DNA from: Mytilus trossulus
Taxonomy: Eukaryota; Mollusca; Bivalvia; Mytilida; Mytilidae
NCBI RefSeq assembly: GCF_036588685.1
Contig: NC_086384.1
Coordinates: forward strand, 51,415,973 to 51,479,972
Length of the DNA: 64,000 nt
Reading direction: 5' to 3'
Positions within the stretch are counted from its first letter, which is position 1. Each line of letters opens with the position of its first letter. Under the pieces are notes generated by a model that saw nothing but the letters and a program-made list of their open reading frames with translations, did no database searches and was not told the origin of the DNA. The position numbers were made by a program, and so were the translations under genes. Below are positions 45,040 through 56,500 of the stretch, one piece after another.

Positions 45040-45560
45040 TATGGATTAGACAATGAAAATGAGGGTCGGTTGAAAACAAAACTTTACGACAAAAGGGATT
45101 ATTTCAGTTTCCCTATTGTGAACTTATATTACTATGTAGCAATAATCCAGCAGCGCCTACATATGTGCATTGTAGTATATATCCCAAATTGAAACAATAT
45201 TCACGGGCATGATTTCCTGGATAGAGACATGCTGCTCACAAGCTATTAAACCACGAGTTCCAAATGGTGAAGTTGAAATCACACTTTCGTAAATTTTATG
45301 GACGCCATCACGAGTTGGTTGACTGTTATGAAATAACCGTTTCACAGATGATATAGGATAAGTTCCTTATGTCGTAACTACAATCCACTTCCCCTGTCAC
45401 AACGAATGTGACCTGCCGAATTAAACTGTTTACAGGGTATGTAATAACATGAGCAACACGACGGGTGCCACATGTTGAGCATAATTTGCTTACACTTCCT
45501 GGTTTAATCGTCCGCATTATCCATGGTTTTGTTAACTTTGTGTTGCTCGAGTTTCATAGG
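45040..45560 (+). pseudogene. Reverse-transcriptase 3'-end remnant, copy 3
   Basis: Encodes DNENEGRLKTKLYDKRD and FSFPIVNL in one frame (44962-45192), then decays; later frames carry traces of LLTSY…FQMVKLKSHFRKFYGRHHEL. The common 3' sequence 'acgaatgtgacctgccgaattaaac…atgagcaacacgacgggtgcc' follows. Confidence 0.6.
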
Positions 45561-45803
45561 TCTTTTCGATGGAAAATCTTTTAGTCGTTTATTTGCTCTA
45601 ATATTGCCTGTTTTCGTTCGACTTTTAATTGCCAAGTTTTGTATTTTCTCCGTTTTGATAATTTAATACAAGACATACATTAACTATTGCATGATAACCC
45701 TTGTCAGAATAATAAAAAGAATGAAATTTATTTGTTTCAATGGTTTATATGTTTACTTTTGTTTTACATGAACATAAGAAAAAGAAAAACCTCCTATAAG
45801 ATT

Positions 45804-46085
45804 TTATGCACGAGTTCTAAATACTAGAATGTAATATCTATTCATTTTGAAATAGAAATAATACAGATCGTTATGTGTTATTGAGTAACCATATGATGTA
45901 CCAACAACACATTGAAATGTCCCCCCGATATATCTCTCTGCTTTGTTCTTAATGTATTTTGCAACGTCTGATGAAAAACTATGTTGTTCAAAAGCCTCTC
46001 TTGCATATCTCAATAGAGTGTGTTGTGTGGAGTATCTCATATCAACTGACAATATATCATATGAAAGGGACCTTTTATGTTTTCC
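45804..46085 (-). CDS. Dynein light chain-like, main exon
   Basis: Acceptor CCTTCCACAG|GGA at 46085 in phase 0; an alternative acceptor TATTGTAG|GA at 46095 would need phase 1. Stop at 45804-45806. All recognisable LC8 sequence is here. Confidence 0.75.
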   Translation of the reverse strand, partial: GKHKRSLSYDILSVDMRYSTQHTLLRYAREAFEQHSFSSDVAKYIKNKAERYIGGTFQCVVGTSYGYSITHNDLYYFYFKMNRYYILVFRTRA

Positions 46086-46631
46086 CTGTGGAAGGAGTCC
46101 TACAATATTATACAAATTTTAGAACATATGATCGTAATACTGTGTACCTAATAATAGTTATTTACTATAACATGAATAACTCTTTAAAAAAGAGGTCAAA
46201 CTTCAATTAATATTAACAATTTTACTGACGACCTCACGACTTGGTAAGCGTTTGTGGAAATTTATTTCACAGACGACAGATATGTTTCAATTATCGTTAC
46301 CACAATTCATAGTCCTTTTCCTCGATTATTACATACCGAATAATCTTATAAATGGGGTTGTACGTATGTCTCATTTTGAGCTGGTTCATGTGAGATCAAC
46401 TCGTTTCTTATTCTTTTGTTTTTATGCTTAGTTTTTTACTTTTATTTTTCTATGGGGGCTTTTCTTTTTCGCCCTGCATTGTTAGTTGAACGTAGTTGAT
46501 TTACCGTTCTATTTATTTTTACTTTAAAGATATGTATATGTTCCTGTAATATTAAAAAAAAAAATCATATTTACCATTTCTATTCTCTGGTTCGTTTGTA
46601 AAGTTCCTTCTTGATGTATCGCTGATTTCAT
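45804..46631 (-). CDS. Divergent dynein light chain (LC8/DYNLL-like family), probable two-exon gene
   Basis: The exon 46085-45804 encodes a full LC8-type fold: AREAFEQHSFSSDVAKYIKN matches the ALEKYNIEKDIAAYIK helix, then ERYIGGTFQCVVGTSYGYSI and THNDLYYFYF, ILVFRT match the WHCIVG…G-YVTHE…FIYFYLG…ILLFK strands. LC8 proteins are dimeric hubs that bind short linear motifs and are light chains of cytoplasmic and axonemal dynein. The usual Lys/Arg and Trp-His positions are altered (F-Q for W-H), as in lineage-specific duplicates. Exon 1 could be 46631-46575 (19 codons, MKSAIHQEGTLQ…RIEM, donor ATG|GTAAAT, phase 0) spliced to the acceptor CTTCCACAG|GGA at 46085. A single-exon start at 46115 is the alternative. 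Confidence 0.75.
46575..46631 (-). CDS. Dynein light chain-like, candidate exon 1
   Basis: Short ATG-started exon with a good GTAAAT donor in matching phase. N-terminal extensions vary in this family, so only the splice logic supports it. Confidence 0.35.
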
Positions 46632-47765
46632 TTTTAAACGAATGAACGTTGAAAATGTTGAATGCTGATAAAAGACAAGCAAATGAAATTGTTTGTAGGA
46701 ACTGATTTTAAACAAAGCAAAATATGTTCAGCGGTAATTTAACTATTGAATATAAATTGTGTCTTCTGCATTTGTAAAATCTATTATGCATTTATGTTCA
46801 TGCTAAGCTTTGAAGTTCTATAATATCGTCCTTCTCAGAAAAGATAACATTAGTTAGATAAAAATAAATCAATCGTAAAAATTACCCTCGTATATAAAGA
46901 CAAAATTATTTTCTTGATTATAAGTATTATCTTATCAAACATCTAGAAAGTAAATTTTCACGATTGATTTATTTATGTAGCTGATGTTATCTATTTTGAG
47001 GAGGACGATATTACAGAACTTTATTTGCTCTAAAATGCATGCACATTCATTGAAAACTGTGACAGAGATATCAAAGTTAAGCTTGAGGAGAACTATGAAA
47101 GAATTAGTACTTACAAATCAAGACACCAACATACGGGAATATAAAATAAAACGCATATGTTTTCATCCTATTTCTCTTAAAGTTAGTACAGCAGATAATA
47201 AATGTGTGCTAATTCAGTGTTACACTAACTTCAATATCTTTCTTTCAGCGTAACGTAAATCTAAAATGACTAAGCGCAGCGTGCCTTGTAGAGATTTTAT
47301 TTTATATGTTTTACTTTAGTTAAAAATCAATACCGTTTCTTCACTTCATTCATAGTTGATGAGAGTTTGACTAATCAGCAATATGGAAACATATCTAGGT
47401 GTTTATCCCGTCTTGATCTATTACAAGAGCTTCCTTCTACAAACTTAATTGCTTTGAAGTGAATTCCCTTTAAAAGGACATGCGTAAAAGACGAATATAA
47501 GATAATCTTAATTTTAGTGTCAATGTGGTCAAGAGGACCAATTACTCACCGCTAAGCGTTTGAAAGAAGTCTAAGATGTATCTGCTGATTGAGAGAATTC
47601 CCCGTCAATGATTTTGATGTTATACGTGGCGTGTCGTAATTATATATATAAGTATTAGATGTAAATATCGAGTACTTATTATTATAACATAGCTGTCCTT
47701 AACATGGTAGATTATGCCCCCGCTGCCGAAATACACAAGATCACAATGCGTGCACACTGCTTTAT
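46632..47765. other. No gene seen
   Basis: Contains an 89-codon ORF (46984-47253, +) without a recognised domain, signal peptide or splice partners; nothing else can be supported. Confidence 0.45.
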
Positions 47766-47769
47766 TACT

Positions 47770-48080
47770 TATTGCGAAATTAAGAATGGAAATAGGGAAT
47801 GTGCCGAAGAGACAACAACCCGACCTTAGGGCAGGCAACAGCAGAAGACACAAACAGGTCTTCAATGCAACGAGAAATTCCCGCACCCGGAGGCGTCCTT
47901 TAGCTGGCCCCTAAACAAATATCTACTAAATTAGTGATAGTGAACGCCGTATTAACACCAAATTGTACACAAGAAACTAGAAGTTAAAATAATACAAGAC
48001 TAACAATGGCCAGAGGCTCCTGACTTGGGACAGGCGCTAAAATCCCTAGCCAATATAGAAAAGTAAATGCGTTTAGATAT
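47770..48080 (-). repeat. Family E copy, well preserved
   Basis: 'gggaatgtgccgaagagacaacaacccgacctta…gaaattcccgcacccggaggcgtcc…gctggcccctaaacaaatat…gtacacaagaaact…gccagaggctcctgacttgggacaggcgc'. Gives the full order of the family. Confidence 0.75.
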
Positions 48081-48084
48081 TGTT

Positions 48085-49590
48085 TCTCTGACTATACTAG
48101 TGCTGTCCATCCTTCGTTGTTTTTTGTGTTTCTTCACTTGTATCTTTGTATTTAACAGTTGAAATATAAGATAAAAACTGGTAAAGTGTAGTTGGGATTG
48201 CACAAACAGTTATCGTCGTGTCATATGTTTTCGTATGTCATATGTTTTTGTATCAACCACATTTCGTCGGTTTCGGCTGCATACGCGTACATTGTGGCGT
48301 GTTTTTCGGTTTCTATATCTAGAACAACAACACCACTACAACTTGACATATTTAAAACATATTCAACGTCGCTTTTTAAAGACGTTAGAACAAATTAAAT
48401 AAAACTGACCTATTTAGCCATTTTTATTTAATGTAAAAAATATGCATCACTAGAATAGCTATAGAAAAAAATTCTGAAGGGTTAAAATAAAGTCCAGATA
48501 TGTTTTTTGCAAGTCAGATACCGGATCTTCAAGACATATGACTGTCATGTGTTTTTTGGGCCGTTTTAATTACAAACCAGCGAGTTAAAATTAGTAGGGT
48601 TCTTATATAAAATGGTTGTTCAAAATCTAATTATTCAATATTTCATTTATAATTTTTTTGTATACATCCTTGATTCATGAAGATGAAACAGTCTTGACTT
48701 TTTATATTTAATCCTAAATTTTGAAAACTGCATTTTATTTTAGAAAAAATAATGTATTTTGTACAAACCAGGTGCCAATCTGAAATTAATCAAAATCTTA
48801 AAATTTCAGCACACAATTTACCAACCTAAAACTATTTACTAGTAATTTTTAGTACTGAAAAGTATTTATTTACTTTTTTTATGATTCAAGCGATCATTAG
48901 AACCACGACTTTAGAAAATATTAATTTCCGGATTTTGTAGTCATTTCCTGTCCGTGTACTGATCCAATTTTTATTTCATACGAAAACATATGACGCCGTT
49001 TTTTTGACATACAAAAATCGCAAAGTAATCGGAAACAGTAAAAAATCGTAGTAAGCATTGAAAAAAAATCTAGATACCTTAAATCAATCTACAGGACATG
49101 CTTTTTAAATTTGAGTAAACACCGGAATAAAAACTCAACAGTGAAAACTGTAAGCAGTGAAAATTGTTATTAGTACGAAAACACATTACACGATGATAAT
49201 CAAAATCTATGACTCTGACGACGACACAATGTTGGGTCGCTATGTCTGGCTTTTGCGTCGCAGGCTCGACAAAAATCCCCATATTGAATAATATTTTTGA
49301 TTTATACCAAAAAATGGGATATAATTCAACGTGGATAGCTACAGTCTACAGTTGAATATGTATTAAACGCCGGTAAGTAAATTTTACATTGAAATTGTCA
49401 AGATTCAGAATTACTGGAAAATTACAACAACACAAAACTCTTCGGAGTTTATTTTTGTTATTTAATATTCAGACATAACGAGAGTGCATACACTGGAAAT
49501 GTCTCTCGTGTATTACTGATGTCAATTGAATTTATGTTGAAAGTCCATATGATGAAAGTTAAGCTGAAAGTATCAGATAAACTTAACTTT
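48085..49590. other. No gene; repeat end at 49195-49275
   Basis: The only ordered sequence is 'ctctgacgacgacacaatgttgggtcgctatgtctggcttttgcgtcgcaggctcgac', a family G terminus. The rest is AT-rich. Confidence 0.45.
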
Positions 49591-49594
49591 ATTA

Positions 49595-50265
49595 AAAATC
49601 CATGTAAATGAGTTGAAGGTCAGGTTAACCTTGTCAGACTGACATGTACGCCATCTGATGATTCCTAATACCAAATATAAATATCCTTTTGCTTAAAGTA
49701 TCTGAAATACATATATGTTTCTGTGAAACCAACCTAGCCGTTAAAACTATATTTTGACCAATGAACAATAAATACTCGTAAGGGTTTAAACGGAACCTTG
49801 TGTCTCGCCTTCTTTTGTTGTTAGTTGCAGGCTTAACAAAAAATGGAAAAAAGATTAAAGTAATCCTATGTTTTGATTGTAAGAAGTTTCTGTCCAAGTT
49901 TGTTAAATAATCAGGATTGGTCATGAATCTAATAAATGTTTTTAAAACTTCAACTGCAGACTGTATGTAATGTTAACTGAAAGAAGATTAAGGTCATATA
50001 TTTTAAGTGCTATACGTTAAAACAGGAAATTATAAATATCAACAAAATTTCCTTTTGGATACTAGTTTTAGATCATAGATGAGTTTATGTCCAAGTTTGG
50101 TACAAATCCAGGATAGTTTAAGAAAGTAATTATAATTTAAACCACAGAGAGAGTATTTGTGAACGCCGCCGCCCGCTGACTATGACGACGCCGACAACGA
50201 AATGTAGGATCGCTTTGTCTCGATTTGGGGACAAAAATCGTAGGCTCGACGAAAATATTGTAACG
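49595..50265 (+). repeat. Dispersed tandem repeat family G
   Basis: Degenerate ~180 bp units ('aggtcaggttaaccttgtcagactgacatgtacgccatctgatgattcc…ccaaatata…agtatctgaaatac') ending at 'gtgaacgccgccgcccgctgactatgacgacgccgac…cgtaggctcgac'. Confidence 0.55.
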
Positions 50266-50399
50266 GTCAGATATACGCTGTACTGCGAATATTCAATCCA
50301 TTCACAAATACAGCTGGTCATTGCTTGTACTATCTGAAAAGCAATCTTAATGCAATACAGTTTTTTATACTTTGCCAAAATGAAGATTTTACTATGCTT

Positions 50400-51190
50400 T
50401 TTATACCACAGCTACGATAGAGCGGGTCATTATGTTTTCAGGTTTGTTGGTCCTTTCATTCGTCCGTCCGTTCGTTATTCCGTCCGTCTTTCTGTTCCGC
50501 ATCAGATTAAAGTTTTTGGTCAAGATAGGTTTTGATGAATTTGAAGTTAAATAAACTTGAGACTTTGTACGCATTTCCTCTATGATAAAAAAAACTCATC
50601 ATAGATACCAGGACTAAATTGAGTATATACGCCAGATGCGCGTTTCGTCTACAAACACTCATCAGTAACGCTTGAATCCAAAAAAGTTAAAAAGGCCAAA
50701 TAAAGTACGAAGCTGAAAAGCAGTGAGGACCAAAATACTTAACAGTTTTGCCAAATACAGCTAATGTAAGCTATGCCTGAGGTAAACAAAACCCTTAGTT
50801 TTTCAAATTTATAAATATAACCATATCAATGACAATTCATGTCAGCACAAAAGTGCAGACTACTTGGCCTGTGATACCCTCGGGGAAATAAATCTCCACT
50901 AGCAGTGGCATCGACCCAGTGGTTGTAAATAAACTCATCATAGATACCAGGACTAAGTTTACTTTAATTTTCTTAATACGATCTTTCTTCTTTAAATGCA
51001 AAATACAGCTTTTGGTTAAGTTAGTTTTTAATGAAGTTGAAGTCTTATAAACTTGAAATTTAGTATACATGTTCTATATGATATGATCTGTATAATTTGA
51101 ATGTCAAAGTAGATATTTGACTCCAATTTCACAGTCCACTGAACATCAAAAATTACAGTGCGAGTGGGGCATACGTGTACTTCGGACACA
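50400..51190 (+). repeat. Family A copy split by a retrozyme
   Basis: Starts 'ttataccacagctacgatagagcgggtcattatg', passes through a CGTCCGT run and 'agattaaagtttttggtcaag', stops at 'cctctatgat' near 50585, and resumes at 50970 with 'atacgatctttcttctttaaatgc'. Comparison with 590-620 shows that these two points are adjacent in an uninterrupted copy. Confidence 0.75.
50593..50957 (-). mobile_element. Retrozyme copy (339 bp unit plus a 25 bp direct-repeat end) inserted in family A
   Basis: AACTCATCATAGATACCAGG occurs at 50593 and 50932. The hammerhead (50672-50631) has an intact CTGATGA box and GAAA, but stem II is weakened (GTG against GAC) and the triplet is ATC instead of GTC. The body matches 2861-3227. 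Confidence 0.75.
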
Positions 51191-51699
51191 TTGTTGTTTT
51201 AAAAATTATGATAAAAAGTATGGGTCACCGCGCTATTTTACAAGGTACTAGTCGTTAAGAATTACCAAAATTTACTAAGATTGTTCACGAAAACCCATTT
51301 GTGTGCATTAAGAGAAATCCATGAGACAGAATCTTGAAATAATAGAAGATAGATTTAATTTTATATCTAAATAAAAGAAAAAGAAAAAAGGTTCTCACCG
51401 ATTTCGTTTTCTTGCTGCAAGTAAAAAATAAAAACTTCCCTATATGTCCAGTATAAATTTTCTACTTAAAGATGTATTTCCCCTTAAATGGCTTATTTAA
51501 TAAATTAATTTATAAAGCACAAATATTTTGTATTTGTTAAAACATTTTCGATAATGCAATGAATAACTAAGTTTTCTTTAAATAATTTGTCTCCAAATTT
51601 GCAGCTTTGGGTAAAAAACTGGATCGATTTTTTACTCATGTAAATGATTGTACAATTCAAGATTGCGGTATACTTGAGGTGTACTTTAACTAGAAATTA

Positions 51700-52535
51700 A
51701 AAAAAAAATAGCCTCCTGATTCAGGATGTTCTCGCTTGGTTAAAGACCCATTGATAGCATTGTGCTGTTTTCTATTCTTGGGTTGGATTGTTGTCTCTTT
51801 GTCACTTTTCTTATTTTCATTCTCAAGTTTATTGAACACATTTTTTCAAGGATAATACGGCCAGTAGATTGTAAATAAAATTGAGAAACTCACGCACCCG
51901 AAGTCGTCCTTATGCCGGCCCCTGAACAAAAATGTATACTAGTTCAGTGATGATGGACGTTCTTAAATCCAACAAGTTCAACAAAGGCCAAAGGCTCCTG
52001 ACTTGTGTGAGGCGCAAAATGCTGCAGGGTTAAACATCTTTTTTGAGATCGCAACCCTGCCCTGTACCTCTAGCCAGTGTAGAATAAACAAACACATATT
52101 CATACGGACAGTAAAACATAGTTCAAAAGACCGAGTCCGCTGTCAGAATAGGTAACAAAATAAACTAAACAAAATGACAATGATGCATAAATATCACTGA
52201 AGAGACATGTATTGTCGAAATGCGCATCTGGTGCAAGAAAGTTGGTACCGTTAATGTTATTAACAAATGACTACCAGCAGTTACTGACATGCCAGCTCAA
52301 GACCTCAATTAAACTGATTGAAAGATTATGTCTTCATCATATGCATATGGAAAGAGAAAATGGTACCATTTAAGACATTTAAAGATGAAATAAACACTAA
52401 CACAGAAAATAACTATAAATCAAAATATGTTCAGTCCATTTCAATGATGAAATATCCAATGTGTGGGGTTGTAGACCATCTAATCTCTTTTCACCTGGAA
52501 ATATACAAAAAAATCTTTATTTTTACATTATAATT
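51700..52535 (+). repeat. Family E element and unique segment that are the first copy of a segmental duplication
   Basis: 51720-51870 ('gaagacccattgatagcattgtgctgttttc…ttgttgtctctttgtcact…tcaaggataatacggccagtagattg') aligns with 58530-58594 joined to 61623-61685. 52375-52535 ('caatgatgaaatatccaatgtgtggggttgtagaccatctaatctcttttc') aligns with 61690-61865. 51890-52330 is a reversed family E insert absent from the second copy. Confidence 0.65.
52191..52234 (+). ncRNA. Hammerhead ribozyme of a second sequence family
   Basis: ATATCA, CTGAAGA (52196-52202), stem II GAC/GTC with an ATGTATT loop, GAAA (52217-52220), a minimal stem III TGCGCA, then ATC (to 52228) and TGGTGC, which pairs with the ATATCA side using G-U pairs. 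The core satisfies CUGANGA, GAAA and NUH. It is unlike the retrozyme copies outside the core and lies in a different repeat context ('aagaaagttggtaccgttaatgttatt' follows). Confidence 0.7.
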
Positions 52536-53449
52536 TATACTTATTATAATTCTTTGCACTATTCTGTTTAATTGCTTTTGATACTGTCCCTGTTTAGTCA
52601 AAACTTTTTATTGTAAAATAGGGACGAATGATACCAGAGGGACAGTCAAACCCATTAATCGAAAATGGCTAAGTTCATGCAATTTAAGTTTTTGCAACTG
52701 GGCGAATTATGTCATCGGGGACAAATAGTCCATCAGCAAAGACATCGACCCAGTGGTTATAAGACAGGGACGAACAATACCAGAGGGACAGCAAGTTATC
52801 TCCCCAAACTCTGTTTTTGTTTTGCAGTGAGATCTTATTTGTAACGTGAATGAAAGCGAAAAAGTGGAAAGTTCCCGACCAGTTAAAAATGGCCTTAACT
52901 TTTGATGATTTTTTAATCAGGCCAAGCAATTACAAATTTTACATAGAAATACTTTTGATAATACAATTAAGCAAAACATATATTTAATACAAAAACGTAT
53001 GAAGCTACGACCCCTTAAAAAACATTATTTGTATTCTAAAGTAAATTTTGGTATTTGTTTCCATAATTTTAATTGTTTTTGGTATAATTAACCTTGGCCG
53101 CCATCGACGATTAAAAGGTTTTCATATTGATGAATTCTATATCAAAATTGAAATCTTTTAGTTACGCAACATTTTGGATAGTAGGTTACGACCGAAGTCT
53201 TTTTATAGCTTTTAGGTCTGAAAATTGCACAAAATCATCTTAATTTGACAAAATGTCCAAAATGGGCTGACTTTGGAGAATATTATGTATTTCAATGCAA
53301 TGAACTGATTTATATATCATTCAGGCATTCGAAATAGACCAATTTACGAACCAAATTGTGACCTTTTTGGTGTTTTTTATAAAGTATATATTTTATGCCA
53401 TTTTTTTGCCATAAGTGAACCTAATTATTATTACTTCATTATCACTGAA

Positions 53450-53950
53450 TTAGTATATATTTGTTTAGGGGCCAGCTGAAGGAATTTTTCGTTGCATTGA
53501 AGACCTGTTGGTGGCCTTCTGCTGTTGTCTGCCCTAAGGTCGGGTTGTTGTCTCTTCGGCACATTCCCCATTTCCATTCCTAATTTTACAATACAAAATA
53601 AAGCAGTGTGCACGCATTGTGATCTTGTGTATTTCGGCAGCAGGGGCAAAATCTACCGTGTTAAGGACAGCTATGTCATAATAGTAAGTACTCGACACTT
53701 TTTATGTAATGAACGCCATTCTAAACTCCAAATTGTACACAAGAAACTATAATCTCAAATAATACAAGACCAACAAAGGCCAGAGGCTCCTGACTTGGGA
53801 CAGGCGCTAAAATGCGGCGGGATTAAACATGTTTCTGAAATCTCAACCCTTCCCCTATATTTCTAGCCAATATAGAAAAGTAAATGCGTTTAGATATTGT
53901 TACTATGACTATACTAGTGCTGTCCGTCCTTCTTAGTTTTTTTGTGTTTC
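53450..53950. repeat. Family E copies
   Basis: 53455-53590 forward end ('ttgttgtctcttcggcacattccccatttccattcc') followed by 53700-53950 reversed 3' part ('caaattgtacacaagaaact…gccagaggctcctgacttgggacaggcgc…atatagaaaagtaaatgcg'). The ORFs here are repeat-derived. Confidence 0.65.
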
Positions 53951-54427
53951 ATTTTATCATTAAGCCGGTTTAAATTGAAGCTTAATAACTTATTTTTACA
54001 ATAACATTCAAAACCACAATCCTACAATGATCTCCCTCCATGACTAGTTTTACTCCGGAAATAACCCCTAGTTTTTATTCGAAACTGTTCGTGAAATTTC
54101 TCATATTGTTTGTTTGTTTTTGTTTACTGATTATTCTACTATAACATGTATAACAGATGACTAATAATGATAACGTCCATTTTTGAAATGATTGATTAAA
54201 TATAGTCATGGAAACAGCAAAAATGTGTAAAATTTCAAAAATCTTCAAATATCCTGAAAAATTACAGAAAAATTAACTGCTATTCACTTACATTTTTTTT
54301 TCAAAATGACCGCAACTCAGTGGCAATGGGAAAAGGGTGACATATGATATTGCTTGCAATGGCAGATCTAGTAATTATTATTATTATAAAATTTATGTTA
54401 AATAAAAAATAAATTCTTTGTAAATAC

Positions 54428-54631
54428 CAGTAATTCTACGATTCTATCCATATAAGGGCCATTGGCATTTCTTTTAACTCTGTTGAATTCAATCCCTCTA
54501 GTTGCTGGCAAGAGCCTGTTAGATTGAATCATTTCCATTGGTGGACCGGGTCTTGGCCGTCCAATGACTGTTCCTGTTCAAACTGCCGTAAGCATCATGA
54601 ATATCGCACACATAATCTTCATTTTTTTCAT
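54428..54631 (-). pseudogene. Damaged paralogue of the small secreted peptide gene
   Basis: Same exon as 63316-63125: acceptor TATACTTTAG|GT at 54660, ATG at 54631, donor GAATTACTG|GTATTT, 68 codons in phase 0. It encodes MKKMKIMCAIFMMLTAV and then TGA (54580-54578) where the intact copy has TTA. The frame stays open afterwards to the donor, with EFNRVKRN matching LRFNRVKRD. The upstream region also lacks about 65-70 bp that contain the TATA box in the intact copy. Loss of both start-site region and frame points to a pseudogene; an allelic or sequencing error at the stop cannot be excluded. Confidence 0.75.
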
Positions 54632-55371
54632 TCTGCAAGGGGCTAAAATTATGTGTTTACCTAAAGTATAAGATAGTGTATAACATAATATTTTTGTGCA
54701 CTTATTTTCGAATCAACTTCATCATATACGCTCAAAACATGAAACAAAGTAAAATGTGGTAGATTTAAGTTTAGAATACACATTGAAAAATTTAGTTTTG
54801 ATATTGCTGAATTCATTAGACATACATGATATAGATGAACTCATTACTGATATGATGATAAACATATTGTATATTCATATCTCCCTCGGTTTAATTTAAT
54901 GATACCGGTAGTGAGACTGCAATAGATTAACTTTATAAAGGAATTCATAGGGATGTCTATTAATTTAATTAGTTCACCCCTCCCATCCCCATCAAATATA
55001 AATCACATCAAACAAAAACAAACAAAAAAAGCTCACACAAATGATCAGATTTACTTTAATTCATTTATGATTATTTCAAATATTTTAAATGTTACTGTAA
55101 AATATGATTATTTCAAATATTTCAAATGTTACTTTAAATTAAGATAATTTTAAATATTTCAAATGTTACTGCAAAGAATGATTATTTTAAATGTACTGTA
55201 AAATATAAAATATTTATGCAGAATTATTAAGGAAAGAATGTTGATCTGAAATTCCTGAAAAGTACCTAAAAAATTAATAAGTGTAATTTTCATTTTAACT
55301 CTTTGTCACAGGTGTCTAAAAACGTAGAAAAAAAATCATTTATTTCAAAACTTATATTGTATTGTATTTAC

Positions 55372-55440
55372 CTTGTTCTTTTTGGTTCTCAATCGAACAG
55401 GGAAAAAAACAGTATGTCTACGCAGGATAAACATCAGTCA
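55372..55440 (-). other. Non-coding first exon remnant of the damaged peptide gene
   Basis: AAGAACAAG|GTAAAT donor (exon edge 55372) and 'ctgttcgattgagaacc' align with the 5' UTR exon of the intact copy at 63565-63620. The far end is unclear because of the deletion. Confidence 0.5.
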
Positions 55441-55589
55441 CACACACAATTGTGTTGTTTATTGACAAGGTAAATCTTCTTATTCTTTTTATTATTAAGT
55501 GTGTTTGTAAAGAGTTTAAATGTTATGATCAACAGATAAAAAAATAATAATTGAGCTAACCTATATGCACTTAACTTTATTGTTTTTAG

Positions 55590-55705
55590 ATTCTAATTTT
55601 AACAGAATTTAATCTATGTGCACGTTTTGTGCACATGGAGTCCATATGCGACCGAATTCTATTGAATAAAAACAACCGTCTTATTTTTCCCGTTGTATTA
55701 TAACG
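55590..55705 (-). promoter_or_regulatory. Conserved upstream block, copy 1
   Basis: 'gaatttaatctatgtg(c/t)ac…ttttgtgcacat(g/a)gagtc(c/a)atatgcgaccgaat…tattga…aaaacaaccgtcttattt' is shared with 63850-63950 at higher identity than the surrounding DNA, about 200-300 bp upstream of the first exon in both copies. Confidence 0.55.
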
Positions 55706-56500
55706 ATATATGGTTATATGTTAATAAAACTAAATAAACTGAAAATTTTCAATACTTTTATTTGAAGTACCTTTTTGTCCTCTTTACGGACACCAACTCT
55801 AAGAAGTTGGAAAACATACGCTTTGTGTTGTATATAAGAATTATGCTTAATCATAAAAAAACACTTCTAGATATGGCAAATATCTCTACATGTGAAAAGA
55901 ACCAGAATAACGACACTTGAGATTTACAAACTTCTTAAAACGGGAAAGAGTCAGTGTGTTTGAACGACTTGATCAATCTAAAGGACTCAAACTATAGTGC
56001 TAAGTAGGTACAGTAACATTTTGAACATACCACAGCTAAGAACTACTACATACGATAAGAGATCATTCAAATACGCAGCAGCTTCATTCTGACATAGCTT
56101 TCCGAGCAGCTTCCGGAAAGATTTTTTTTTCTCTTTTTAAGAGATGGCTTCAGTTCATGAATTGTTTGAACTACCGTTGATCAGTCTTCTGATAGTGAAA
56201 TTTGCTTGCTTCCTGCTCCCACTGTCCAGTCTGATCTTTTGTGCATAGTTATTCTAGCGGAGACCCAACGTGGCTTGTGGGTCCCCCCTTGGATCCTTGT
56301 TCAGCTCACTAAATGTGTTGTCTTGCCTCGTAGTAATGTATATAATTTGTTTGCCTGCTGCACATGCTTTTTTAACAGAAAAGCTCGTGCTTTGATTTTT
56401 TTTAATCTAATTTCTAATTATCAGACAGATCATCACGATTTGTACCTAAATTCTATTTTTTATAAGCCATACTTTTATTTTACTTGACATTTGCTTAGAA
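55706..56500. other. No gene seen
   Basis: A segment at 56160-56200 ('tgaactaccgttgatcagtcttctgatagt') is partly repeated at 56735-56770, but no gene can be supported. Confidence 0.4.

Noticed and set aside
47714-47914. ORF containing VPKRQQPDLRAGN, with a similar ORF at 53431-53649
   Set aside because: Both come from dispersed repeat family E in different copies; no coding conservation.
54578-54580. TGA as a selenocysteine codon
   Set aside because: It lies in the signal peptide, replaces Leu of the paralogue, and there is no reason for selenium chemistry there.
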